Shown: in pieces, positions 13,301 to 44,830 of the stretch
Numbering within the stretch: position 1 is the stretch's first letter
How the letters are laid out: each line of letters begins with the position of its first letter
NCBI GenBank assembly: GCA_012845835.1
Contig: JABAKD010000012.1
Location: forward strand, 7,639,733 to 7,703,732
Source: Undaria pinnatifida
Taxonomy: Eukaryota > Sar > Phaeophyceae > Laminariales > Alariaceae
Direction of reading: 5' to 3'
DNA length: 64,000 nt
Program-made: the position numbers and the translations under genes
Notes under the pieces: generated by a model
Database searches by the model: none
The model's input: only the letters and a program-made list of their open reading frames with translations
Told to the model about the DNA's origin: nothing

Positions 13301-13443
13301 GTGTGTGCGGGTAGCAAAAGCAGCGTACCGCCGTACGTATCAGCATTCGTCGTGTGCCTATATATATATATATATATTCGTACAGCAGTAGAAGCACAAT
13401 ACGGCGGTAGCAATCCAGAGTGAACTCATCATGGTTTACGTCG
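10341..13443. other. Gene-poor region; weak coding-like traces at 12.2-12.5 kb
   Basis: No domain is recognisable. At 12227-12317 one frame reads through 'RIDPDTQLLPLSDPYQRMG' before a stop. At about 12334-12540 another frame stays open with protein-like composition ('TMISAIDLTQFRLNNRGIAV'). These could be two exons or a decayed retroelement, but splice signals and homology are not clear enough for a gene call. The rest is AT-rich spacer with GTA microsatellite patches, a C/G run at 11519-11530 and an (AT)n run at 13360-13376. Confidence 0.45.
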
Positions 13444-13749
13444 GCCCGGTGGCGTATCAGGTTATCCTCGAGCCTGGTATAGGTCAGTTTCTTGAGTTCG
13501 AGCCCCGCCGAGTGCATACTCTAATAAATTCCTGGGGACTTTTTTTCTTGTGCACAATTTGACTTGCGGAAAGCGCGAGAGAGCGTGAGTTAGCAACACT
13601 CGATGAAAAATCGACGAGCAGTGGGATTGCTGAACCCTATGCGCGATGAAAATTGAAGGCAAGAACCGGGGGGAAGAAGGGACGACACTTGTGACCACGG
13701 CTTGTCAAGAAGCTGGAAAGTGAAAGTGTGACTGAAAAAAAAAAAAAAA
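13444..13749 (+). mobile_element. tRNA-derived SINE, copy 2
   Basis: Full-length copy of the SINE at 5473-5778: same A-box-like GGTGGCGTATCAGG and B-box-like GAGTTCGAGCCCC motifs, same body and a 15-base poly(A) at 13735-13749. It differs by scattered substitutions and small indels, so it is not a recent twin. Confidence 0.85.
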
Positions 13750-16507
13750 CGAACAAACAAACGAACAAACAAAAAACGTACTAGAGTGGAGCCTGTCCTG
13801 TGGCCACGGACGTGATATGCAAATTAGTGTGAGAAGAACAACCACAAGAACAACAACATAGTCTACGTAACTTGCAACGATGTTTCTACAGCAGTGTAGT
13901 AGTTCGAGCAGAGTACAGCAGCACCATTTTGAGCGGAGGTCCGAAACCGAAGGCCTTCAGTGCAGATTGGTTTCGTTTTTCGTCGCCTTATGAACGACGA
14001 CAAACTCACGCATCGTCGAATTAGCACTGCCGCCCATCTCAACACCAGATAGATACGCGTGTGTTGAGAGGACATGACACTCTCGCCGTAGGACCAGTAC
14101 AACTAACTGCTTGCTGTTGTACAGTGTAGTAGTGCTGATGATGTGACGTTCTTGTTGGTGTATCGTAGTTACACACGATATTGCAATACTGATAATAATT
14201 TGAACTTATATAGGCACCGCTGTAGTATCAACATGAATATCAAACGTCCATTGTATTTTCCGCCCATATTATTCGTACCTGGTAGCACCAGCCATAGCGC
14301 CTCTGGCTCATCCTTGAGAGTTGAGAAGTTTTGAATTTCGATTTCTGGAGCGCGACACCCAGCACACCAATTGGCAAGTGTCCGTACTGCTGAATCATGA
14401 TGTTGCTTCCTCGAGAGATACAAGTTACGTGGTCGTAACCTACGAGTCAGAGGCACAAGACATGCGTCTCGTGAATGATATCGTACGAGGTTGTTACGCC
14501 TGCTACGCATTACAAGTACAACGTACCAGGCGCGGAAAATACCAGGTAACAGGTAAGCAACACCTGGTACCCGGCACTCGAATACTGCTGTGCTCCATTG
14601 CTGCACCAAGTAAGTGCCATGTATACCTTGTACCAGGTATGCTGCTGTGAGCGTATACCGAATTTCATACGAATAAGAAATCGAGGCATTGGTGCAAGCT
14701 AGATTTATTATTTGAGAAAAGGTGCGTCCTATGGACTAGACTAGACTACTGCTGTAACTTCAGTAGACTGTAGGTGGCTGTCGATTTTCCTGTCTCCCCA
14801 TACACACATTTTATTTATGTCAAGTTTTTTGTGGGCTTGTGGAGATATTTCTCGTGAGAGGGCCGGTATCATAGTGCTCTTTCGTAGGAGAGGGCCTGCA
14901 GTGTGCACTGGCTGGTGTACACTACTGCTTGGAGTAGTAGGTCGCAGGAGTAGGGACGGAAGAAAACACAGGATCGATGACGTTGGTTTTACGCTTCGTC
15001 TTTTTGTTTCCGCATGTCCTTGCATTGTTGTTGTCGTTGTTGCTGTTGTACTCACATTAAGCCGCATAATCAAGTCCGTGGTCACAGGACAGGCCCTAGT
15101 AACTCTGGAGTGGAGGAATACCCAGGACAAAAACACAAACAAAACCATAAGCATTGGGCCGTGGCGACGACACCAGTCCTTGGACATTTTCTCTCCTTGA
15201 ATAGGGCGACAAAATTTGAAATTGGAAATTGAGAAGAGGAGGGTGACACGACGGTGTCTCTGCACACAAGTTACCACTGCGCGCACGTGCGGACCATAGC
15301 TTGCCATAACAGAGCAGTATCACATCGTAGCTGCTATTCCGCATACCTTCCGAAACACTGCGTAAAAATGTAGAACATTGTTGTTGTTGCTGTGTTGTTG
15401 TTGTTCTTGTTTTTGTTCTTGTTCTTGTTGTTCTTGATGTTCTTGTTGTTGCTGTTGTTGTTGTTGTTGTTGCTGATGTTGCTGTTGTTGTGGTTGCAGT
15501 TGCAGTTGTTCTCGCAATATTCCAGACCGTGGTCGAGGTCACGGCTGCAAAAACTCTGGAGTCGAAGTGTTATTTACGCCTATGTAGGGAGCGTAGCTAT
15601 AATGTACAACGGAGCTCGCACCAGGCCACCCTCCCCACCACCTGTACGGAGTAAAACTTTTATTGTGCAAGAGTTATCACACGACCCCTTCCCCGTCACC
15701 CATACAGAGGATAACTCTGACTGGCCACCTTACGAACCCCCTCCTCCCGCTCCCCCCCCCTCCTTCCCATCCTTCCCCCGTCCCCTCCGCTTTCCCTCAC
15801 TTCCTCCCTGTGTCCCTCCCTATCTTCTTCCCCCCGCCCCCCCCCCCCCCCCTCCACTCTTCCCCCCGCCCCTCCTCGTGTGTTCGCTTCCCTCCTCCTC
15901 CCTCCCTACTTCTCCCGCGTTTTTGATTGATGCTCGCTGGAGGCAACAGTAAGCGCTGTGGGGCGGCCTCGCTGCACCTCTAAAAAAGTGCCGACGTATC
16001 CACAAACGGTCGTTGCACTTGGCGGGCGTTCGCCTCGTCATGTCTTCGACAAATCCATCGAAAGGTGGGCTATTGTGTGTTCAAAATTGTACTGGGCCCG
16101 ATACAAATTAGAACTGCGTCTCCCACGTTTAAGGGATACCCTACTTAAATCACCAGTTGCAAAAACTAAGCAGTTGCCAAAACAGGGCATGTGACACATG
16201 ACAAAAGGCTTTTAACAGTGCGGTCGGCCCCCATCGTAACCTTGGTGATATAGCTCTTGCTGATTGCTTGCTTGCTTGTTCTTCTAAATTGGCGTGTCCG
16301 ATTCTGGGGGTGTTTAGATAATGTCTATCTCGCGAAAGAGACATCTCCCTGTTACTTGTAGCGTATTTCTCTCCCCTCCGGCTGCAACGCTTTCAGTGAG
16401 TATTACGGTTGTATCGACTCCTCGGGGCCGCCTCTGTAACGATTTTGACGAATACGTGGTAAATTTCACACCACAATAGCAAGCTTATTGATTTTTCATG
16501 AAAGAGG
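13750..16507. other. Gene-poor region with trinucleotide and polypyrimidine runs
   Basis: Contains a (GTT/CTT)n array at about 15380-15505, which creates Leu-rich and Gln-rich open frames on the two strands, and a C-rich polypyrimidine block at about 15740-15910. TACCAGGTA-type palindromes cluster at 14530-14640. I see no supported gene. Confidence 0.5.
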
Positions 16508-16840
16508 CGAGTTTGATAAGCCATTTCTTATGCAATCGAGGAAGTGGATCAAAAACGGAAAGTTCCGATCGGAGACGATACGGGGCTTTCCTCACCCAAC
16601 GTTTTTGGCCGTTGCCGTTTAAAGAAAAATTACGAGTTCATAGGCCACTTGTTATTCAATCGGAAAAAAGTTGATCGAAAACGATAATTTCCTATTGGAG
16701 ACGATACCGGGCTTTGTTTCAATCAACGCTTTCGATCGTTGCCGTTTGATGCAAATGCCGAGTTCATGGGCCGTTTCTTATTGAGCTCACCAAAAAACGG
16801 GTGATTTTCGATCGGAGACAGAACAGGGTTTTCTCTTTTA
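16508..16840. repeat. Tandem repeat, three units of about 125 bp
   Basis: Units start at 16508, 16633 and 16759 with CGAGTT(T/C)AT. They share GGCC-TTCTTAT, a GATCGGAGACGATAC motif and an end of the form CGATCGTTGCCGTTTGATGCA. The third unit is incomplete. Spacing of 125 and 126 bp is regular, while sequence identity is moderate. The array lies about 650 bp upstream of the first exon of the Patched-like gene. Confidence 0.75.
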
Positions 16841-17034
16841 GTGCCTACAAAAATGAGCCTTTTCGATTTTATTATTTTCATGTATTTTCCAGAAGGGTAC
16901 TTTTCGATCCGCTCACAATTAACAGTTAGAGTCATGTCCTCTCCTGAAGAGCACACTATATAAACTCTCGATTCAATAGGAAATACTTGTAGCTCACAAC
17001 TTCTGGTATCATAGGGGTAGGTATCAGTTTGGGG

Positions 17035-17278
17035 CTTTTCGTTCGGAATGGCGGGGCTCCTGAAGCTCAAAATTGTCGAAATGGACGTTTTTTGTTTGTC
17101 TCGCAAAAATGGTCAGTTTGTATTTTGTACACCTAGGCCATGGGATTTTGGTTGTTCGTCGGGTTTTGCGCACATTTTCAGTTACTCAAGCTCGGGGTTT
17201 GGGTGGTGAGAGGCATAGGGTTGATCAGGTCACGAGCCTCAAAAAGAAAAGGTGCATCTCTACCGCAACATGTTGCGA
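17035..17278 (+). repeat. Dispersed repeat family R1, copy 2
   Basis: Carries GGCGGGGCTCCTGAAGCTCA, CACCTAGGCCATGGGATTT and a terminal AAAAGGTGCATCTCTACCG, the same order as the copies at 43.9, 47.4 and 48.7 kb. It ends about 200 bp before the start codon of the Patched-like gene, so the repeat may form part of its upstream region. Confidence 0.65.
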
Positions 17279-17484
17279 CTGACCACAGTAAAGCGCCCAA
17301 GAAATATCCCCCCTTCCCCGCTCGACACGCACACCATACTCCTACAAACCCCTTCCTTCTTCCCCCACCCCCGCCCCCGCCCCCGCCCCCTACACCACCT
17401 TCTTCCCCCTCCACCCCGGCCTTCACACACACACCCCTCCACTATACATTAGCTGGTACAACCATCCAACATGAAGCATAATGC

Positions 17485-37150
<19,666 letters not shown>

Positions 37151-40100
37151 TCTAGAGCCTAACCCTTTTACTAGAACTGTAGAAAAAAAAACAATTCCAC
37201 ACTAATTCCAAGTAGTTTGTTTTCTAAAAACGTGGGTACAGTTCGAAGGGGCTTAAGACGGTCTATTCGAGTCCCCTTATGGCTGGCTAGCTGGCTGGCT
37301 GGCTGGAAGGCTGGTTGGCGACGTGAGCTCAGCAACGACCCGCACGCGACAAAAGCAACAAGAGGAAACTGCAGCGGAGCCCCAAGTTTTTGTTTGTGGT
37401 TTTGGGCCAGTTGCGGTGAAGCCCGAAGGAAAGCTCAAGAGGCTTGACTTGATCTTGCCCCCTGCCCGTAAACGTTCCTCGTGGAAGGTGAAAGGTGGCG
37501 GCAGTGAAACGTCAAGGCGTCCAATAAAGTCGGCATTTTTTTTTGTTTTGGTGTTTGTTGTTCACGGCCGCAGGAAGCGGGGAAGGAAGGGAGAGAGGGG
37601 TGGAGCGGGGGAGGGAGGGAGAGAGAGGGAGGGAAGGGGGGGAGGGGGTCCACCGACCGAAATGTCAGGAAGGGTTGTTCGTTCCTGGGGCGTCGAAAAG
37701 ACGCACGTGGACAGAGTGGGCACGGGCGGGGGAGGGGGGGCTTCGATTAATTTCGGTACTGTTCGAGACGGGGTTTAGTTTCGGTTGGGTTTGGTTCTGT
37801 TCGGTTTTTCGATTCGGTCTGATACGGTGCGGTTCGGTGCGGGTTGGTTTCGTGGGTGGTTTTTGTAGCGCGACGCCGACGCGGGAGGGAAAATGGTGTG
37901 TTTGTTTTCGCCTCGCGAATTTTCCCCGTCATTCTCGTCCATTTTTATGTGTCTGGTCGGTGCTTTTTACGTTTTGTTAATGCGCTCCTCGGTGTGGTTC
38001 TTGCTCTTCTTTGCGAACACGGAAGATAGCGGAAGATTTTTTGTTTTTTCAATGTCTCCCTCCCCCCTCCCCCCAAGTGGCGCGGTAGTTCTGATTTTTG
38101 CGGGAAAAAACGCGGCCAAACTTGGCCCTTTCCTTTTTTTCTTTGTCCACTAGACGCAGTGGAGCACTGTTATAGGCCCAAAATTGATCTAAGCTAGGTG
38201 AGAAGGAAGAGAAGAGAGAAAAGGAAGCGAGACTGCCGGCATCGAGTTTGAAACGATTGTGTTGTATTGAAATGTGTGTAACTGTGTGGCAAGCGGAAGC
38301 GGACGGGCGGGTGGTTTTGGGTGCTCTCTCTCTCTATCTCTCTCTTTCTATCGAGGAGGAGGAAACTCGCTCGCCTGTGACCAACGGAGGAGTAGGATAA
38401 ACAGAGGTCCTAACGCCGTACCCGTACCTGCTGCATCTATCACACCCCACGCAATCGGTCGACTGTGTTCGGGTTGGTGCCAGCAAGCAAGCGGGGGGGG
38501 TGCGCGGGGCGAGGAGGGAGGGAGGGTGTACTCATGTGTTGCCTGCCTTGGTCATTGTGCGGAGTTGGGAGCTATTGAGGTGTTGTCTATTTTGCGGAAG
38601 GTGCCCTAGTGAAGCCCCCTCGCTTGCAGGTTGGTCCGGCGGGGGGGAGGGGGTTGCGGGGGAGGGGGAGGGGGGGGGGCGATGACGCCGTTCGTAGGGA
38701 GAAGTGTCCACTCTGTGTATCAATGGGGTCGAAAAAAAACTGACCGACGCACGCGTCATCCAGGCGTTTGTCGTTTGCAGAGGGAAAACGCGACTATTAA
38801 TAGCGGCGTGGAAGGAGTTACCATCCGGCGTGTTTTTTTGTTTTTGTTCTGTTTTTAATCGACAAAAACGTTTTTACGAACGAAAACAAACGTCAACAGT
38901 GGTTAACCTCCGTGGCGAGCAGCACATGCAGAAGAAAGAGAGCGGGGCAGCCGCCCCCCTGAATTTAATCGAGAGAGTTCAGGAGGGTGGGGGGGGGGAC
39001 AGACGCCTACCCACCCGAATCGTGGGTTTTGAGGGAGGGGGAGGAAGGCGGAGGGTGGAGGGGAGAGGGACGCCCCGAGTTGGGGTATGCGTTCGCCATA
39101 CACCAGCACCAATTTTGTTTATAGAGGGGAACGAGTAGTTTGTGATGTGTACGGGAGAGAGCATTGACGATGCGTTGATCGAGGAAGCAGTTCCGAAGAG
39201 GAGGACGAAGGGTGGGTGGGTGGGCTGGTGTGTTGGGAATTGGGGTTGGATGGGTGGGTTGTCAATGTTATGTTTTTTGTCACGGCATGAAACCGTATAC
39301 CACACAAACGGGCTTGGAAAACGAGGGCGTATCTATGGCTGGTGTAGAGGCTGGATGGCGATTAAGAAAAAACACGATAAGACACTGAAACTGACGACAT
39401 GGCGCAGTGAGTAGTAGTAGTAGTATTAGCGGTGCGCTTCATGGGCGACGTGAAAATCTGAAGGGCTAGGGTTGTCAAGACACTTCCCACCAAGCCCTTT
39501 AGAGCTTCGAGAGCTTGGGGAGGTCTCGAGAGCTTGGGAGTTTCAAGAAGCGCTAAAAACAACAAAAAGCCCGTTGGAGAGGGGGCGCGTTTTTGTCCTG
39601 TTTTGCAAAATGCGGCGGTGTGTGTTTGGGTTTTTGCTCGAAAACGAGGGAGAAATGGAAACGACGCGGGGTCTATAAAGTTTAGGCCTAGTGGTTTGGT
39701 GCGAAGCAGAGAGGAAGAGCTTCATGCGCGTAGCAATAGCACGCGTGAAATCGGCAATAGACTTTTGGTGTGCACCCAATCGGGCAAGAAGGGAGTAGTA
39801 GCAGGGGCTAGCAGGGGGCCAAATATACCCAACCTTGCGCACAGATTTTAATCTACATCGGAATTCGTGGAGCGCCTTGCGTACAGATTTAGCCTACATC
39901 GGATTTCGTGGGATCGTGCAAAATTAGTGTCCCCGCGAAGAGAGAACATGCAAGGTTTCAAGTTTCTTCGTAGTAGTGCGAATTTTGGTGAGCTAAGCAG
40001 AGTAGTAGCGGGGATGAAAGAAAACGTTGTCCTTGCGTGAGCCCAATTTTTTAGCAGCAAACGAAATAATAAAAGCAAAAGCGAGCGTGTGGCCGTGAGT

Positions 40101-42436
40101 GCTGGCGTGGTGTGGGGGATTGTTCTGATTTCCGTCGGTCGACTTGTTAAATTGAAGTGAATTGTAGAAGAAAAGGAGAAGAAAAAATCCATCCCGGTTT
40201 TTTGTTTTGGTTTTTTTCGCTTTTTTTGTTTCGTTGTTTTAGTTTGTCTCGTGAAAAGCGAAAATGGAGCAATCAGTAAAAAGCAAAGTGGAGACAAAAT
40301 TATCCTGGCGTACGATCGGTCTATCGAGACAGCTTCGAACGCGAACACGGACAGGGTCGTGATTGATGGATTGATCGGTTGGTTGGTTGATTGGTTGATT
40401 AGTTGATTGGTTGATTGGTGTCTCGGGTCGATCGGCATGCAGAGGGCAGAGCTACTATTAATAGGGCGAAGAGGTACTACAGTCTTTGCTTCCCGCCCCA
40501 GAGGGAGAGAGAGAGAGAGGGTTTCTTGTGGAATGAATCGAGTGTGTTTTTTACGCAATGAATTGGCGACAATCAACAATTTAATTAACTTCTGCGGTGG
40601 TTCATGATGATAGCAGAAGACGTCAGCGCGGCTGCAACGGTCCTTGTTCTTGCACCGTGGGGGAGGAGGAGGGGGACGGGGGGGGGGGGGGGGGGGTCGA
40701 TTAATCTGATTTCGATGGTTCTGATTTCCAAGCACTGCTTCTCAGCGCGAGTCGAAGAAACTAACAAGCAGGCAAAGCAAGCAAAAAGAAAACGACTGCT
40801 GCTGTGTTCGTAGCGAAAAAATGGTTGTCTGTCTCTTTACAGCGTCGTCGATCGTATTACGTATAATACGACCTGTCTGTTTGATTCGTTGACTGTCCTT
40901 CGACATGCTTCTACGGTAGGTAATAGGCCTTTGATGATGTGAGGTTTTGGATGGTATTACTGTATGCGGTGGCGGTGCTGTAGATGGACGTTGCATCTGC
41001 TTTTCTGGGTTCCGTTTTCCTTTTTGCGCGTGCTTTAGCTTGCATGTTGGTTCGGCTGTTTGCTTGTGTACTTGCTTGCTTGCATACATATGTACATGCA
41101 TGGATGATGTGTGTAAGCGTACTTGCGTTACTGCGCGATTATTAAAATGAGCGGTTCCGTTCTATCTTGTGTACGAACCTGTACTCGAAGAAGCGTCCTG
41201 ATTTGTTTAGCCTTTAGCGAGATGAAGTAGTAGAAGAAGAAGAAGAAGAAGAAGAAGAAGAAGAAGAAGACGAAGAGGAGGAGGAGGGAGAGGAGGAGGA
41301 GATAGATAGAAGAAGAAAAACGCAGCAAGTAGAAAAAGAGCGCAAGTAAATACAAATGCGTAGGCCAAACACCTTGCACAGGTAAGACGGCGGTCCATAA
41401 AAAACGCCGTTAGAGCCCCTACCACCTCCGGGGCTAACCACAGCAACACCCACGCAGAGTATTACGAGGTTACAGGCTCTTGGCATAGGAAATATCGGTT
41501 GCGTGCGTGAGAAAAAAAGCAATTAAGCCTTGTGTGGATCGATGGTGGTTGTGGTGGTGGCGGTGGGATTGGTGCTGCAGGAGGGTGGTGATTGTTTGCT
41601 GTATGCATGTCCCTGCTGACCTTCGGAGGCGTTACCACCCACGTTTTGCGGAGGGGCGGCCACGATTTGCGTGAAGCACGGGCCATGTTTGGGGCCTATC
41701 CCCGTCGAAACGTCGCGCGAGGGAAATCGATTCCACCTGTGGGCCACACACAGGTGGAGGACTTGTATGCTCGTTTTTTGCTATGATTTTTGTGTTTTGC
41801 TATGGTTCCCCCGCGAGGGGGAGCTGGGGTGACGGGGGAGCGGGGGTGACGGGGGGGGTAGGAGGTTGTCGATTGTATTGAATGAAGTCTGCAGGTAGAT
41901 GAATAGTCCATGGCGCTCTCTCTCATACACCTTAGACATGTGTTTTAGTATGTGCATGCATCACTTATACACCGAGTTGGCTAGAGAGTGTTGCCCTCCA
42001 GGACGTCGGGCACCTCATACAAGAGTCACGACCATGTTTTGTAAGCGCCGCCGGTACCGAACAATTCGCGGCTAGATGTCGAATAGAGTCTTGTCTAGAG
42101 GGTCGAAAAAGTCATGGCTAGAGATTGAATAGAATATGACTATGTCGTTCCTAGTCGAATCGACACAAATCTGTGTTGAAGCCGTCGATTACCTCTTCTA
42201 GGCATTTCTGGCGCGGAAAATGACTCCGTGGGAGAAAAGCAGCGTGCAAAAAAGTTCGAGATCGCCAAATCTTGTGCTTGCGACAAATGAAGTTGGTCAG
42301 GTTTGGTCGGGTTAGTTATGTCTCTTCGCTGTCGCTCGAACCCAAGGTTTTCTTCGTGGTATTCGTTGGCCTTGGTGTCGTGGGGGGGGGGGGGGGGGAG
42401 GGGGGCTCGAGACTGGCTAGAGACCGCCAAGCGAAG
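37151..42436. other. Downstream of the Patched-like gene: probable 3' UTR then gene-poor DNA
   Basis: The first several hundred bases after the TAG are a likely 3' UTR, but no cleavage signal is evident. I see G-rich runs (37580-37650, 38480-38690, 40679-40696), a GGTT/GATT-rich patch (about 40370-40420), a (GAA)n array at 41231-41310 and coding-like fragments without support: 38745-38830 and 39145-39210 read as plausible peptides, and 41592-41786 contains 'GGHDLREARAMFGAYPRRN'. None has a domain or exon partners I can identify. Confidence 0.45.
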
Positions 42437-42463
42437 CGGTACGTATTCCAATGATTGGTTGAT

Positions 42464-42503
<40 letters not shown>

Positions 42504-42562
42504 CAGTTGATTGATCGATTGATCGATTGATTGATTGATTGATTGATTGATTAATTGGTTGG

Positions 42563-42637
<75 letters not shown>

Positions 42638-42690
42638 CTCGGTTGCTTGATTGATCGATTGACCGATTGATTGATGTATCCATTTTTTTT
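42437..42690 (+). repeat. Tetranucleotide array (GATT)n
   Basis: About 55 units of GATT with GATC, GGTT and ATTAATT interruptions; the long 'INQS' open frame on the minus strand is an artefact. Confidence 0.9.
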
Positions 42691-43119
42691 TCTTTGTGTC
42701 TCAGCTCTGTTTCTCTTTTGCTGCGCGTGTACTGGTCGCGCGTTTTTTTTTTTTGTTGTTGCTTTTTTCGATTGTCGCTTGTTGTTTTTATTCGTTCAAG
42801 CTCTTCTCGTGTTACTTTCGTTTTACTTTTTATTGCTGGCGAGCGGCTGAAAACAAAACCTTCGGTTAGCTGACTTTTTACGCCAGCCGGCGGCCTCTCT
42901 GATGTTATCTTTTTTAATTGAAACAAACGTTATTGCACACTCGCCCTTGTTTTTGCCATTCTGGGACTACTTGTATTTTAACAGTTAGACTGTAATTCAT
43001 CATGATGAGTCTGTGAGACCACGGATTTCGTCGAAAATCGTTTTTTCAAGCTGTGTGATTAATGTTCCTAAGTGGTCAACGCTGAAGCTAGTGCTGCACA
43101 TCAGAGTGATTCTAAGATA

Positions 43120-43822
43120 ACCCCCTCCCCTCCCCTTAAAAAAGCGATTTTCTTGTAACGAACGTTTCTCGTCGCGGATGGACACGATCGACACGACGAG
43201 GAAGGAAGGGAGCAATGAAAAAAAAAAAACACATTCTCACATGTTCTTGTTCGCAAAAATAAAGGACCACTGTATTCTCCGAGTATATAGCTTAGTTTGG
43301 GTAAGCTATTGGTTAACCTTTTGCAAGTGGTCAAACGGACTAATACCCCCACTGATTCCTTAAAAAATGGCGTCGTCGGCAGACCATGGATTTTTTCGGG
43401 TCGTGGGTTCAAATCCCACATCCGCCATAATAGACTTTTTCAGACTTTCTCCACGTCGAACTTGATAAATACTCTCCCCGGTATTGCCCAGGAAATGAAA
43501 CGGCTTGGATAATTGACAGGGTCCGCCCGTATATCCGGCCGGCCTGCTATCCTGCCGTTTCAGGGGGGGAGAGTGTTATAAGGCTTAGTTTGGGTAAGCT
43601 ATTGGTTAACCTTTTGCAAGTGGTCAAACGGATTAATACCCCACTAATTCCTTAACACTAGTACAGTATCAGGTGATGACGTCGGGGTGGCAAGGGGGCA
43701 CCGTGTTTCAGGAGTATTCGGCCACGAGCTGGTTTTCAAAACCCAGTGATTTCGTTAAAAGAGAAGATTTGGGGGAGGGGTGCTCGTACCGTGGGACGGC
43801 TCACCATCAAACGGCTAACACA

Positions 43823-43861
<39 letters not shown>
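43120..43861 (+). mobile_element. Poly(A)-ended element (family R2), split by a miniature LTR element
   Basis: The left part (43120-43280, with GATTTTCTTGTAACGAACG) and right part (43658-43861, with GACGTCGGGGTGGCA and CACCGTGTTTCAGGAGTAT) match contiguous sequence in intron 1 of the Patched-like gene (17830-18190). The right part ends in a 38-base A run (43824-43861). The intron 1 copy acts as an empty-site comparison, showing that the LTR element inserted later. Confidence 0.75.
43281..43657 (+). mobile_element. Miniature LTR-type element (TRIM-like), copy 2, nested
   Basis: Two direct repeats, 43281-43365 and 43574-43657, flank about 208 bp. The 3' repeat is 84 bp and starts TGTTATAAGG and ends CCTTAACA, an LTR-like TG...CA with 5-base inverted ends. 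A polypurine tract GGGGGGGAGAG directly precedes it. After the 5' repeat comes TGGCGTCGTCGGC, a candidate primer-binding site. A tRNA-like T-arm GTGGG-TTCAAAT-CCCAC lies at 43410-43426, ending in TCCGCCA. There is no coding capacity. Confidence 0.8.
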
Positions 43862-43862
<1 letters not shown>

Positions 43863-43879
43863 GCGCGATTTTTTCGTCG

Positions 43880-44125
43880 TCAAAAAAAAACTGAATAACA
43901 GGGCGCCTTCACCCAAAATGGTCGTGAAAACATACCATTTATTTTTGCATGATGATGATTTCCGGTTGTATACCTAGGCCATGGCATTTTTTCATCCGGG
44001 ATCATATTAGTAGTAGCCGTTTTTTTTTTCTTTTTCTCTACAAATCAGTTTTGTTCTGGGAGAGATCTTAAGCTCCCATACTGAGGAAACCTCAGAAAAG
44101 AAAATGTGGAGCACCTCTGTCGTAG
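43880..44125 (+). repeat. Dispersed repeat family R1, copy 3
   Basis: Shows ATACCTAGGCCATGGCATTT (43971), AAATCAGTTTTGTTCTGGGA, GAGATCTTAAGCTCCCA, GAGGAAACCTCAGAAAAG and AGCACCTCTGTCGTAGC in this order. It continues into family R3. Confidence 0.75.
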
Positions 44126-44830
44126 CTCGCGTCTATTGGGAGTACACCAGGCTGGTTCAAGAAAAAAGCCGGAAACACTTTCCCCTGCGAATGTCCACGC
44201 CGTTTTTTCGATTCAGACCGTAAAATCGGGTTTCCAGAAAAGAAGGCAGGTCTACACACACCAGTGGTACGGAGGAGGTGGATCCATGAGTTGGAACCCG
44301 TGGATCACTTGAAGAATCTAGGCCAGCCCGATCATTGTGCGTTTTTCCTACGAACCCAAAGCCAGAGAGCAAACGTTGTAGGAGAAACACTGACCATCCC
44401 ACCCACCCGGCTTATGATGCATGCAGTAGGTTCTTGTATAAACAACCTTTGCGGACCGGAGAAGGCTGCGAGCGCCTTGCCGCACTCATACCCCGCACGG
44501 CAGCAACTAGGGATATTTTCTAATGGAATTGAGATTCGGACAAAAGCGGGTTAGTTCCGACCTCTTTGAGCCTGACGGAGACATTGCACGGGAACCACAA
44601 TCATTGACGTGAACCTCTGCCCAATGGGCCAGAACAAGAGGAAGCAGAAGCAAGTCGGCCCGCCCTAGACACCATGTGTGCTGAGTAGCTTCTGTGCCGT
44701 GATTTTATTTCCAGGATTACTGCCGCGCTGGACGCTCAGCGCGGAGGTACATCCCGGGCGAGCCCCTTCTGCTTCGTTCGGGGCAGGAGGGTCTCATCTA
44801 ACCCAACACTCATCTAACCCATGAAGACCC
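44126..44830 (+). repeat. Dispersed repeat family R3, copy 1 (downstream of R1)
   Basis: Shares CCATGAGTTGGAACCCGTGG-like, CAAAGCCAGAGAGCAAACGT, GAAACACTGACCATCCCACC, CTCAGCGCGGAGGTACATCC and a GGTCTCATCTAACCCAACAC tail with 48980-49415. In both places R3 directly follows R1, so R1 and R3 may be parts of one element of about 950 bp. Confidence 0.65.

Noticed and set aside
39848-40735. 295-codon minus-strand frame
   Set aside because: Low-complexity Pro/Thr/Ser/Lys composition with INQST repeats from a GATT-type patch; no domain.
41592-41786. 64-codon frame with protein-like stretch
   Set aside because: No domain, both strands open, no exon partners; kept only as a note.
43366-43432. Functional tRNA gene
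   Set aside because: The T-arm is good, but the acceptor stem pairs only partly and no anticodon arm is convincing; it is inside a mobile element.
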